Shown here: positions 1 through 18,714 of the stretch, one piece after another
Layout of the letters: each line of letters opens with the position of its first letter
Position numbering within the stretch: the stretch's first letter is position 1
DNA from: Takifugu bimaculatus
Lineage: Eukaryota > Chordata > Actinopteri > Tetraodontiformes > Tetraodontidae
Reading direction: 5' to 3'
Assembly (NCBI GenBank): GCA_004026145.2
Contig: CP034979.1
Span: 6,692,370-6,756,369 of the forward strand
Length of the DNA: 64,000 bases
Program-made: the position numbers and the translations under genes
Notes under the pieces: model-generated
Database searches by the model: none
What the model was told of the DNA's origin: nothing
What the model saw: only the letters and a program-made list of their open reading frames with translations

Positions 1-173
1 CGTAGGTGTGCCGCTAATCGATTGGCTGAGCGTTTACCGTAGTGCACCCACCAAAGGCGCACAGCAGATTTTGGAACTCATCCCACACACAAGGCGCTCC
101 ATATTATAAGGCGCACCGTCGATTTTTGAGAAAATGTCAGTGTTTTAGGTGCGCCTTATAGTCGTGAAAATAC
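1..173 (-). mobile_element. Terminal fragment of a pogo/Tigger-like DNA transposon, cut by the window edge
   Basis: The reverse complement of this stretch closely matches the first 170 bases of the element at 6144-7172, including the terminal motif CGTATTTTCACGACTATAAG, which lies near 152-173 here in inverse orientation. Only one end is present and the rest lies outside the window. No coding sequence is visible. The family call rests on the transposase remnants in the two other copies in this window. Confidence 0.8.
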
Positions 174-290
174 TGTGCAGAAAATCCAAAAATTTGCTAC
201 TTGAAAGCAACACAGAAAAAAAATGCTAAAAAAAAAATCTGAGCCAGTTTCAGTCAGGTAAATCCTTTTTTAAATTATCTCCCTTTGTAG

Positions 291-812
291 GCATCAGAAA
301 ATGAAATGCGGTGGGTGATCCGGATGGCGGTGGTGATGTTTGGACTTGCTGGGACATCCCTTACTTTCTTACACCCAAGTGTAATGGTCTTTTGGATCCT
401 GGGAGGAGAAATTGCCTACATCCTAATGTTTCCTCAGCTACTCTGTGTCCTCTTCTTCAACATTTCCAATGGTTATGGTGCCAGTGCTGGCTTCCTCGTA
501 GGACTTATTTTAAGACTCTTATGTGGAGAACCTTTGGTTGGCCTACCGCCTCAACTTAATTTCCCAGGATCCGTTCTTGAAGATGGTGTGTACATTCAGT
601 CCGCTCCCATCAGTACCATTTGCATGCTGGCCTCCCTAACCACCATCCTGCTGGTCTCCTACCTGGTGTCTCTGCTCTTCAATAAACATTTGATCCCTGA
701 TGCCTGGGATGTGTTCAATGTTAAAGCACAAACCCTACCATTAGGCGGGGCTACTGTCCCACCAGGTGAGAACAGAGGCCCCGCAGTGCCAATGTTGGAA
801 TCAACCTGTTGA
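291..812 (+). CDS. slc5a7: Terminal coding exon of a high-affinity choline transporter (SLC5A7-like)
   Basis: This is a 3' terminal exon of 173 codons. A pyrimidine-containing acceptor ends in AG at 289-290. The exon opens in phase 0 with [12 protein letters not shown] and ends with TGA at 810-812. It holds several hydrophobic segments (around residues 8-25, 30-50, 52-68 and 103-125) and a short polar tail, as expected of the last transmembrane helices of a sodium-coupled solute symporter. The segment around [12 protein letters not shown] and the DVFN motif near the start of the tail point to the CHT1/SLC5A7 group, which takes up choline at cholinergic terminals. Upstream exons are outside the window, just beyond a transposon fragment at 1-173. 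The C-terminal tail is short compared with mammalian CHT1 as I recall it, so it could be a teleost paralogue. The gene runs tail to tail with ankrd1. Confidence 0.8.
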   Translation, partial: ASENEMRWVIRMAVVMFGLAGTSLTFLHPSVMVFWILGGEIAYILMFPQLLCVLFFNISNGYGASAGFLVGLILRLLCGEPLVGLPPQLNFPGSVLEDGVYIQSAPISTICMLASLTTILLVSYLVSLLFNKHLIPDAWDVFNVKAQTLPLGGATVPPGENRGPAVPMLESTC

Positions 813-1547
813 AATTGGACAGGTCATTTTATCATATGTATGTGTGCTGCTGTGTAATTATTATTTACATTGTGTGTAATACATACACACAATGTAAATA
901 ATGAATGTAAATAATTATATATAATTATTTACATTCATTACATTCACATGTCCTGCTTTGTTCTGTCAATATAAACACTTTTTCTTCCTATTCATTAGCT
1001 TCATTTAAAATACGGTACTTTTCCATTTGTACCATCATCTTTTAAGGTAAAATAGTTATTATAAAAACATACTTCATCCTTCATTTCTTTTACTTCTAAA
1101 ACATAAATATCTTGAGGTAAAATGTATTCAAATAAACCCAAAACACCCCACTTATTTTTTGCTCATTTACTTATTTTTATCATCAAATATTTATATTGTC
1201 AAAGAAGAATAACATCACTGTATGGATGCACACTCCTTTCAATGTTAAATAAAAATTAAGAATGTAAAAACATTGTCCAGCAATATTGACCTTAACAATA
1301 ACTTAAACATCGTTATTTGATTTCACAGTTCAGTTAAAGGTTCCTGTACCCTGCAAAAAGCTGGGTCAAACTGCTGAACCTCTGATGTCGTTGTGTAGTT
1401 ACAGCATCTGTTCAGGTCCCCAAAGCCATTAGCCTCACATATATCAATCTTTTTATATGGCAATTGGCAAGCATCATTATCTGCTCTAACCACTGCACAG
1501 CCTCAATCTCATATTGGCTTCCTGTTTTGACAAGAATGTTCTGGGTT
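813..1547. other. 3' UTR and intergenic space between two convergent genes
   Basis: The 735 bases between the slc5a7-like stop and the ankrd1 stop on the other strand are AT-rich. There are AATAAA motifs on the + strand near 1131 and 1247 that could serve as poly(A) signals for the transporter. No conserved open frame was seen. Two strong palindromes near the start are listed separately. Confidence 0.6.
861..940. repeat. Two abutting AT-rich palindromes in the slc5a7-like 3' UTR
   Basis: Bases 861-877 are the exact reverse complement of 885-901, giving a 17-bp stem with a 7-base loop. Immediately next to it, 899-940 is a perfect 42-bp palindrome with no loop, centred on 919/920. The two share arm sequence (the ATTTACATT core), so the hairpins could compete with each other. 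Confidence 0.85.
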
Positions 1548-5349
<3,802 letters not shown>

Positions 5350-5436
5350 GTTCCTTTCTAAAGTCCAAGAGAGCTGAAGTCCTGTTGTGTGATCTATGTC
5401 TGCCCATCTGTCGGTGCTGCTGTCACCTTCTCTCTC

Positions 5437-5443
5437 TTAAATA
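5437..5443 (-). promoter_or_regulatory. TATA-like box of ankrd1
   Basis: On the minus strand, TATTTAA lies about 90 bases upstream of the ankrd1 ATG at 5349. It is followed by a plausible 5' UTR with no ATG before the start codon. The spacing fits a short untranslated leader. This is a motif match only. Confidence 0.45.
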
Positions 5444-5449
5444 CTGGAG

Positions 5450-6143
5450 CTGCATCAATCTTCAACTCAGATCAAGTTGCAGCAGTCATGTGCTCATTTG
5501 CCATGTTTGATGCCCCCGCCCACCAACTGCTTTTACACCACGCACACACAAACACACACACACACATGCTTTCTCTTAAGACTGAGTTGATGCCTTATTT
5601 TGAAAGTAACATATTGGACTTTAAAACAAGCGTGTGTAATTTTTAATTAGCTTGGAAATATTTTCTGTTGAAAAAAAGTCTATCCATTATTACGGCTTCT
5701 TAGACAAATCTATTCAAATGTCTTAATTTATTGACACTATCTTAAGCATTAACCACATAGTGAATCATAATGTTAAACATAGCAAATGGTTGGTAGAAGG
5801 GCCATAAATATGCAGTGAATATGATTTCACAGCATCTCAGAAATGGTCACACCTTTAAATCTTCATCATCTCTCATTATATCCAATCACGAGATTAGTAG
5901 GAGGTCTGACTGACAGTTCACGGATCCCATTAACATGAACTGTTACTTTTAGCACAAGCTGTGTTAGCTCACTCTCAACCAACCAGTGAGCCAGTCAGTT
6001 GCCATAACATCCTCTACCCTGTGGTTATTGGTGATTGCTAGAAGTCCTCCTGGACCATTTGGACCCATGATCATCTAGTGCTCATGTGCAGGACATGCAC
6101 AGTAACAGTCTGAGTCTGTAAGAGCTTCCGACTCACTAATGTA
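5450..6143. other. Upstream region of ankrd1, no gene seen
   Basis: This region contains a short CA-repeat near 5540-5570 and otherwise unique-looking AT-rich sequence. It would include the distal promoter of ankrd1. It ends at the TA target site of the pogo-like element. No supported open frame. Confidence 0.5.
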
Positions 6144-7172
6144 CCGTATTTTCACGACTATAAGGTGCACCTAAAACACTGAGATTTTCTCAAAAATTGA
6201 CGTGCACCTTATAATATGGAGCGCCCTGTGTGTGGACTGAGTTCCAAAATCTGCTGTGCGCCTTTGGTGGGTGCACTACGGTAAACGCTCCGCCAATCAA
6301 TCAGTGGCACACCTACGCGTAAGGATCCCCTAAAATGGCGCCGATCAAGCGAGACGCGTATAAATGAGGCTTACTTTAAACTGCAGGCCATCGAATATGC
6401 GGCTGAAAATGGCAATCGAGAAATCTTAGTGTTTTCGCTTTATGAGGATCTCCATACACGCGAGGACAACTGTTGCGCAGCTGCTGCCCGTGGATTACCA
6501 GGAGAGGGTGGCCATCTTCCGAACCTACTGCCGCGACAAGATAACCGCGCCCAGCCACATCACCAACATGGATGAGATCCCTCTGACTTTTAACATCCCT
6601 TTGACCCACAAAGTGGAGAAAAAGGGGCCAGCACGGTGGCGATACGCACAACGGGGCACGAGAAGTCGTCGTTCACCGCGGTTCTCGGCTGCCACGGAAA
6701 CGGACAGAGCGCTGGATGACGGAAGGCGAACACTCCTTCACAAAGACTATGAGGCAGCGGCGGGCAAGTTATGCCACCATATGCGAGTGGATTGTAGACG
6801 CATGGGCTATGATACCGTCTTCATGTATTGGAAGAGCTTTCACAAAATCAACGCTGAACCGGAACCGGTCGGTGAGTCCGATTCAGATGATTAAGAAGAG
6901 GAATTCGGGATGTTGGACATTGAAATAGTGCAGCTGTTTAATTCAGATACAGAAGATGAAAACTTTGATGGTTTTGTGGCAGAAGAATGAATATTTTGTT
7001 CAATAAATGTGCCGTAACTCACGGTTTTACTTCCGTTGTCATTTTTTACTGTATGTTTCAGCATGCGCCTAATAATATGGTGCGCCTTGTGTATGTTCTA
7101 AATACAGAAATAGCACCCATAACTGAGACTGTGCCTTTTAATACAGTGCGCTTTATGGTCGTGAAAATACGA
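6144..7172 (+). mobile_element. Non-autonomous pogo/Tigger-like DNA transposon, about 1.03 kb
   Basis: It starts with CCGTATTTTCACGACTATAA next to a TA at 6142-6143. It ends with the inverse motif, GTCGTGAAAATACG, near 7158-7171. Subterminal stretches with GCGC/GTGCACC motifs repeat in inverse orientation at the two ends. Inside are remnants of a pogo-superfamily transposase at both its start and its end, with most of the catalytic domain deleted. The element is decayed but its ends are recognisable, and it matches the fragment at 1-173 and the copy at 29720-31113. Confidence 0.85.
6442..6894 (+). pseudogene. Deleted pogo-type transposase remnant
   Basis: The frame reads into NMDEIPLTFNIP, the characteristic entry to the DDE domain of pogo/Tigger transposases. 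It then loses frame and has no later catalytic Asp motifs. Around 6716-6850 another frame gives MTEGEHSFTK and ATICEWIVDAWA, which match the C-terminal region of the 29720-31113 copy. The sequence between is missing, so this is an internal deletion of the catalytic core plus frameshifts. It cannot encode an active enzyme. Confidence 0.75.
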
Positions 7173-8585
7173 TACATTAGTAGAATTTAACATAGTTTAT
7201 ACTGTAGGCAACCAAAGATGTGAGTACTGTTGCACTTATGGCAGTTGTCTGGCCTCAAGCCCTTTCTACAAAACAAAAGATGTGTTTTCAAATTGTAATA
7301 ATAATTGGAATCAGCCTTTTTACCTGAAACAATATTATTAAAAAGTCTTTGTAAATACTGCTTGAAGTATAAAATTTGGCACCTGTTAATGAGTTTAGAA
7401 TAAATATGAAATTTAAAAGGAAAGTTGGATAAATGGCACAAACTGTAGGAGTGATAAAAATCAATACAAAATTAAAGCCCTACTTTTTTAACATACTAGT
7501 TTATTTAAATTTTAGGTGCAGGTGAACTTGCCTGTAAATGTTGAGCTCATCAGCATAAAAATGAATGGCTGATGGTATTATCATTTTAAATATATCCTCT
7601 TTTCTTTTAGTGCTGTGAATCTGAAATAAACCATGTGGATGATGTTATTGGTCGGAGTTGGGACCTAGGGGACAGACAGTCAGACTAAATGAAAGAATGT
7701 GGACCTAACCCCTCCCTCTTCATATTCTAAATGTGAAGGGGACAGCTCCTTTATATGTCTGCCGGTAGTCTAAGGCTGGTTTGGTGACAAAGCTTACATG
7801 GATACATCACTGAATTCTTTTAATATAAATAGACCCCATGCAGAATTCCTTCTGTGGAAATATATCATGTTTAGTTTATTATTAGCTGTGTAAATCCTTC
7901 AACCAGTGACCGCTCTCATTTGAGGAGGGGTTTGATTACAGTGCCTCAGAATTGTTTATGAGCATGCAAGTGTTTGTCAGATAATCTCTCACTCTGACGT
8001 GTTGTTCATCAGCAGAACTTTAAAAGAAGAAGGCAGTCTAAAGCCACCACCAATGTTGATGTTTTACATGTTGGCAGGCAAGACCAGATAAGGTTTAACT
8101 TACTGGAATCAGTGCTTTGTTTAAAGAGATCAAAGGTTGAAATTTAAATTAAATGAATCCTAAGATTAAGATTCACATTCCCACCACCCCAGTCACAGGA
8201 AGCAATTAAGAACAAGAATAATCTATCACAGATGTAACATTGAGAAACCAGAAACTGCATCATCCTAAATATTAAATTGATTTAAAAGTAAAAGAAATGG
8301 AGGAAAGAATCATGTAAATCAAAATATCACACATCTGAAGATGTCTTTTATTAGATTTCATTTTTTCCTTACAAAAAATAATGATAATTAATTATTGGTT
8401 TGGTAAATAAATTCCTCAAGACAATACTGCCATAAACTTAGTAAATTACATCTTAAAATCAATCCAAAACAATAAAGGAGGTGACAGTTTAGTTCTGGTT
8501 GTAATTCTTAATTTATGTTGTTGAGGTTATGAGTATTTCAAATGATTGCTGCCAAACTGGAATTAATCTATAAAGTGGAGTGAGA
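7173..8585. other. Intergenic region without recognised features
   Basis: AT-rich sequence with no convincing exon or transposon homology that I can see. It separates the pogo-like element from a degenerate LINE. Confidence 0.5.
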
Positions 8586-9108
8586 AATTACTGCCTGCAA
8601 AGTATCACTTGAAGGAAAGCAGCCAGACCAGATGGTGTCCCGGGACATGCTCATTATATGTGGGTGAGCTGTCTGCAAAGTATCACTTGAAGGAAAGCAG
8701 CTGGACCAGATGGTGTCCTAGGACATAGTGCTTACATGTGTTGACTGGTTGACACCTGTGTTCACTGACATCTTTCACATTTCCATAACATTTGCTGTTT
8801 TCCCAATATCCCTTAAATAATTAAATCCACAATTATTTTGGCCTTCCCTTAGAACTTCTACTCTGCAATAGTTCAGTCTGTGCTCTTCACCGCTATCATT
8901 GTCTGGCTAGGCTGTGATGCAAATCTGAACAGGAGAAGACTGCAACGACAATCAGGACTGCAGAGAAAATGTTTTGGACCAATCAGCCAGGGCAGCCAGG
9001 ACTTATACCAGTTCAGGGTGAGAAAGAGGGCCAGTAACATCTCTGGAGAGCCAAACCATTTAGACCTCTTCCCTCTGCCAGGAAAAAGTACTGTTGATCA
9101 AAAACAAT
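8586..9108 (+). mobile_element. Decayed non-LTR retrotransposon fragment (Rex1/jockey-like RT type)
   Basis: The + strand can be read as RKAA.PDGV near 8620-8640, then TPVFTDIF near 8745-8775. After a gap it reads a C-terminal stretch at 8880-9108 ending RASNISGEPNHLD..LFPLP. These pieces match the order of motifs in jockey/Rex1-like reverse transcriptases. The first motif is present twice, at about 8593-8642 and 8672-8720, as an imperfect local duplication. Many frameshifts and stops mark it as old. Confidence 0.6.
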
Positions 9109-9268
9109 AAAAACAAATTCTTCCTGCTGCCTGCCAAAACATTGGCTTGGTTAGTCACATTTCTAGTATGTAGTGACAAATTAATAAATGATTTAAAAAA
9201 TATCTTTGAGTGAATTGTTGTGCCCCTTAAAAGTATCTTACAAGTTATTAATTCTGCATTTACTAATT

Positions 9269-9294
9269 CTATCTATCCATCCATCTATCTATCC

Positions 9295-9392
<98 letters not shown>

Positions 9393-9420
9393 GTGTGTGT
9401 GTATGTGCGCGCGCGCGCGT
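9269..9420. repeat. Compound microsatellite: (CTAT)n, (CTGT)n, (GT)n, (GC)n
   Basis: An uninterrupted CTAT block is followed by a CTGT block, then GT and finally alternating CGCGCG up to 9419. It sits about 100 bases upstream of the pcgf5 CpG-rich promoter. The alternating purine-pyrimidine end is the kind of sequence that can adopt Z-DNA. Confidence 0.95.
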
Positions 9421-9499
9421 TATATAAAATAGTTATTTAGAATAACCCCCTATGTATACAAACTGCGTGTGTTTGTGTCACAATTACACAATCACTTTC

Positions 9500-9730
9500 A
9501 GTTTTTCGGCCCCGCCCACCGCCGCTCTCGGATGCGCGTCTGCTTCTGACTGTCGGACGGATCCGTTGGAGGGGAGCGCGGGGGGCCAGTTCCAGACCGA
9601 ACCGAGCAGTTCAGCGTCTCGCTTCGGGATAAACCGTACGACTCTGAGGGGTCTCGAGGCACTTGATGGGCGTCCCTACTGGGCCTCGACGGTCCTAACT
9701 CGGCGTATGAGCAATTAATTGCGGCCGGAG
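9500..9730 (+). promoter_or_regulatory. CpG-rich promoter and probable non-coding first exon of pcgf5
   Basis: This stretch and the next several hundred bases are rich in CpG, unlike the AT-rich surroundings, and include GC-box-like CCCCGCCCACC near 9510. A good splice donor (GGAG followed by GTGAGG) at 9730/9731 could end a 5' UTR exon whose next exon lies just before the ATG at 10938. The exact transcription start cannot be read from the sequence. Confidence 0.6.
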
Positions 9731-10865
9731 GTGAGGCGTCTGCTTCTAGTTATTTTTTGCGGATTCATCCGCGTCACGTTCCAGCCAAACTTTGACGCTG
9801 CTCACACCTCCCCCCCGTTCCCCCTTTTCTCGACCCTTCTCTCTCACTTCAGCCCCCCGCCTCTTCCGACGGCAGTTTGTGCGTGACTTTGCACGCGCAG
9901 AAACATGCGGGAATGCTGGTAGGTTTTAGCCACGATGTCGTTTTAAAGGCCCAAACAGGAAGCTCTGAAACTTTTAACGTCGGAATGCGCGTATTTGTGC
10001 GGGTGTGTCACACCAACCATCTGCGTCTACGCTCGCGAGCTTGACACTGTACGCTACATTATGCTGTAATGTGCTTGAGGCGTCCATTGACATGTTTTTT
10101 TTTACACGTGACGTAGCAGTGACGTTTCTAATCGACGCGTGCGCGCGCGTATGCTTAGAAACTGCGCACTTGAGATTTTCGTGACAAATCGCACCGTAGC
10201 ATATAGTTGGTGACGTCATTTCCAAGACGTGCGCAGCCAGTAGTGCAGATTGTCCTGTTAGAAACAGGTGAATAAAAACATTGTTGGAATTCATCAGGAA
10301 ATAACGGCGTGTTTCTATCAGATTAGGGGCTTGTTTTCCAATATTTTGCAGATCAGCAGTATTTTCTTCTTTTTTTAAAAAAAAAGAAACATTTAGATGT
10401 AAATGGATTTCAATTTTAGACACTTTTGTCCAGGACTTATTCGGTTTTTTTTGTACATTTTTATGACTTTGACTCTTTTCTGTACTTCAGGTGTGAGAAG
10501 TCATGTGAAGTAACAGCATGTCCACACTAGCAATAACACCAGCAGCCGTGGTGCCACAGTAATGAACAGCATTTACTGTCTACATCTGACCTCAGACCTA
10601 TTATGATTTTTAATGCGCTAGCACAGAGAGGGAAGTGAGATGATTTCTGGGAATGATTTACAAGTAGGATCAGACATATTGGACAAAGTTTATTTTGTTA
10701 GACTGTAAATTGAAAAAAGGACAAACTAATATGGTCCGAGGATGGAGAAAGATTTCACGCAATTGAATCTTTCTTTCAAGTTTTTGTCAAACTAATTGGA
10801 CTAGCATTAGCCTTTAGCCACCACTTATAAACATTATATAACAATTGGTGATCGATCCTCATTGA

Positions 10866-15254
<4,389 letters not shown>

Positions 15255-15384
15255 AGCCTCCCTCTCACACACTCTCACACACACATATGTATGGAAGACA
15301 TATAGAACCTATACAGTATTTGGACATATGATGTCATGAACTGTATCAATGTGCAGTATAGAAATGTATTTTTGTACAGCAGGT

Positions 15385-15390
15385 AATAAA
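15385..15390 (+). terminator. Poly(A) signal of pcgf5
   Basis: AATAAA lies 130 bases after the pcgf5 stop codon, so the 3' UTR may be very short. Other AATAAA copies follow near 15590, so a longer 3' UTR is possible. Confidence 0.6.
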
Positions 15391-16840
15391 GTCAAGAAAT
15401 TATGTTGAAATGTTTTATGTTATATAGAATAATATATGCTACAATATGTGATATTTTTAATGTATGTTTCTGTGCCTAAAACCCTGATGGATGGAGTTGA
15501 GCATATTTTCTGCCTGTCTCTTTATTCAGTAGATTAAATATTGATTTTTTTATTGCTACTGTTGATAATTGTTTTCATGTTTTATTCTCATAAAAATAAA
15601 ACAAATAGTTCAGAACATTTTTAAAATTTGCTTGAATTTTAACAGATGGCTGATGTTACATCGCTCCAATGAGCAAAATTGAACAAATAGAAACAACTGA
15701 TGATTATGTTTATGACCCACTAAACTTCTTTCATTTTCACTGTTTTTACATGTGACAGACAGCAGAGGTTTGTGGGTAATGTTTATGATGTCTGCAAAAC
15801 ACAACAAGAGTAGATTTAAAGTGAGTGCCCCCAATGCCGCAGCTCTGGCCTCAGCCCTGAAGGTAAAGGAATCTCCTTGTGCCGCTTGACTTCATTGTGG
15901 AGGAAGGAACGGGGTTATCACAACCATAATATGTGTTAAAATAGCTAAAATGTGCCTTAAAATGTTCAAAATCTTTTCCAGGAGTTCTTAAGAAATACTA
16001 TCACACTTCTGTTTTTTTTATGGAGACTCTTGTGAAAAGCGAACTTAAATATGTTACAAATAAAAACTTTACGCTTTTAGTCATTTTTTTCATTACTGTA
16101 GGTTTTATCTACATATGCCATAAACATGTTTCACTGATTGCCAGTTTTTGTTAAACAGAAACAAAAATATGAAGGCCTTCATTTTGAAACAATTTCACAG
16201 CCTTTTCTGCACCATCTGGATATTGCTCAATTTTTATTTCAGGTCACACTGCCTAAGTATTACCACTTAAAGTATTTATTTTCTTAAAGTCACATGAGAA
16301 TTTCACATGCCAGAAGTGTCAGGTATGACAATGACATGACTCAAGTTATGGACTCGAGTGACAACCTTCAGAATGTGCTGCTCATACAGAGAACGAATAT
16401 CAAAGGTTATTTAGTGTTAAGATAAAGTGGATATTTATTTGTGAAGATGACTGAAAGAGGGTTAGGATAAACAGTTTGAGCAGACAAAACAGTAAAAAAA
16501 AACATGTTTGTGAAGGAAAATTATTACTTCTCTCTAAATTCTAAATTGTACTGTAGATTGACCTTTATTCTCAATTGGTGTCCTGAAGTAACTTATGAGC
16601 TCTCAGTGACCATATCTTAGTTTTATTTTTTTCCAGAGACAAAACAATGCTGAAGGGACAAACAGGCTACATGATTCTGTTGTGTCCAAGGTTAGCATCT
16701 TATGTTTGGGATAGTAAAAGACTGAATGGCTGGCACCATGCATGGTTGACGCAAGCCAATGACCTTCCATTTGCCTTATACTGTATACTTCTTGGTACAA
16801 ATGTCTCATCAGAATTGGTGCTGGCACTGCATGCATGAAT
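15391..16840. other. Downstream flank of pcgf5, no gene recognised
   Basis: AT-rich sequence without clear exon, RNA gene or transposon signatures. Open frames here are short and overlap each other on both strands. Confidence 0.5.
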
Positions 16841-16849
16841 TGTTGCTTT

Positions 16850-17080
16850 GTTGGTATGTCTGTGAAGGTTCTCTATCATCCAGGTCACGGTAATCCTGGT
16901 AGTTGTATCATAGCAACTGGACAATTTGAGTTTCTTGAAGATGTTTCACCTCACATCCAAGAGGCTTCATAAGTTCTAGCTCACTTTTTGGGAGTTCCAG
17001 GTACTTGTAGTCTTCAAGAGCCATTAACACATTTGGTGCTTCAGTCACCTGGTTGGTGGATGATGTTTTCTCAGTGAGGA
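16850..17080. repeat. Unclassified interspersed repeat fragment
   Basis: The stretch with CTATCATCCAGGTCACGG and GAAGATGTTTCACCTCACATC resembles a sequence I associate with a common fish repeat. A weaker echo (CTTCATCCAGGTCAC) occurs near 62720. I cannot assign the family. Confidence 0.35.
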
Positions 17081-17640
17081 ATCATCTAAAATGTTGCTGT
17101 GTTGGTACACTTCTGATCACTAAACTTCATTCAACACAAGTCATCTGAGTCTCCTGTTTGTGAGTTCCACAACTTGCAGAATTTCCATAACGGCATTTAA
17201 GGAAAGTTTTGTGAAGGTAAGGGTTGCATTAAAAAAGGCTGTATATTACATTTGGCTACTTCTCTTTGTAATCATTATAATAACAATTATTTTTTATGTA
17301 TTTTATTAGACTTAGGCACTTGTGAAATAAAAGTAATAACCAGTTGTCCTTAATACAGTTAGCAGTTGCAGTTAGGCCATAGATCACATTAAATCATGAT
17401 TTTCTGTAATTCCTTCTGCATCAGAGACTTAGTGGGGGAGGTTAAGCAACTACTTCAGCAATAGACTCAGAGAGCCAAGTAAAAAGGATGCTTTCAATGC
17501 TCACACTTTCAGACTGTATATCTTTCTGCACTGTGTCTGAGCCAGGCACCTTCAGGTCTTCTAATCCCACCAATTTACACTGTGAAACGTATTTGTGCAT
17601 TATCAATACCTGTGCCACAATATGAATCAACAAATATATT
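17081..17640. other. Intergenic spacer, nothing recognised
   Basis: No supported gene or repeat. Confidence 0.4.
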
Positions 17641-18115
17641 GTTGGGGTCCAGGGTTCCCAGTCATGTGTTGTTTCCTGTTGTTTTCCTGCAGGTGGTGTG
17701 GAAGAGCCAATAAGCATCTACAGCTGGTGCTGCAGGTGGACACACCTGCCAGCAATGTCCGTCCTATTTAAGGACAGAACACCTGTCTGCCAGCGTTGGA
17801 GAGTTGTCATGTTTTTCATGGTAACCTGACTCCTGTTGCTAGTTGTTTGTTTTGAAGCACACACTCTGACTGTTTCCTGACAGCAGTCATGTGTGGGCTT
17901 CATTTTAATCTTTGTTGCCATGTTAATTTTGTAATTTTTGTAGGCTATGTGTGGCTGCATTAGGACTTTGATGACTGTGTTTTCTCGTCCGGGTGTGATG
18001 GAGAATGCCGATGATTCTATGAATGAAGAGACTGCATGGTCAGTGTTAATAAAGAGCTTGTGTTTTTGAACAACCATCTCAGTTTTCTGGACTAGCTTTG
18101 CTAGGGCTGCTCCCT
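17641..18115 (+). mobile_element. Probable solo LTR (Ty3/Gypsy type)
   Basis: It begins TGTTGGGGTCCAGGGTTCC, the same start as the solo LTR at 42012-42352 read on its minus strand. It shows the same order of parts: a CCTGCAGG-containing block, CTATTTAAGG as a TATA-like box, CTGTCTGCCAGCGTTGGAGAG, and an AATAAA about 65 bases before the end. The right boundary and target duplication could not be fixed, so the end is approximate. No internal retroviral sequence follows. Confidence 0.6.
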
Positions 18116-18714
18116 CAACCTAATGGGAAGAGAACCTCATTGAGACACTTTTTCCTGCTCGTTCAAGGGCTCCACAGAACAGAACAGAACCAGTGACAAA
18201 GGGCATCCTTGCTAAAGTCCAACATTCAAACCAAGCTCCTACTCCCGTCATCCAGAGACTGAACAGCCCATAGCAGAGGGCTATGGCCCCCATACTTGGA
18301 GTCGGTGTGTAACTACGCAAAAACGATGTCGGACTCCGTAGCATTCTCTGGTCCCCTCCCCAATCTGGCCAGCGATGAGATGTTTAGCCGCATGTCGTCG
18401 CTTCGTCGCTGGCTGTCACGGTGGTGCCCCGAAAACCAGGTGGCCTTTATAGACAATTGGAGCACCTTTTGGGGAAAACCTGGTCCTGACAATCCAGGGT
18501 CCAGACCAGGATGCAGAGTTGTAGTCTTACACACTTCTCTGCTGCTTCCTTAGAACCCTCATCCACCAACAATAACATATTTAACACTATAGAGGTAGTC
18601 TCTGTTCCACGGTTAAAAGTTCACCAAGCACAGAGCAGGGGAGCGGTCAATCACCAAAATCTTATTAAAATTAATACTGAAGCACAAGGTGGAGAAACTA
18701 ATATCACAATTAAG

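Noticed and set aside
9206..9432. Open frames made of YLSI/VCLS repeats
   Set aside because: Read-through of the CTAT/CTGT microsatellite.
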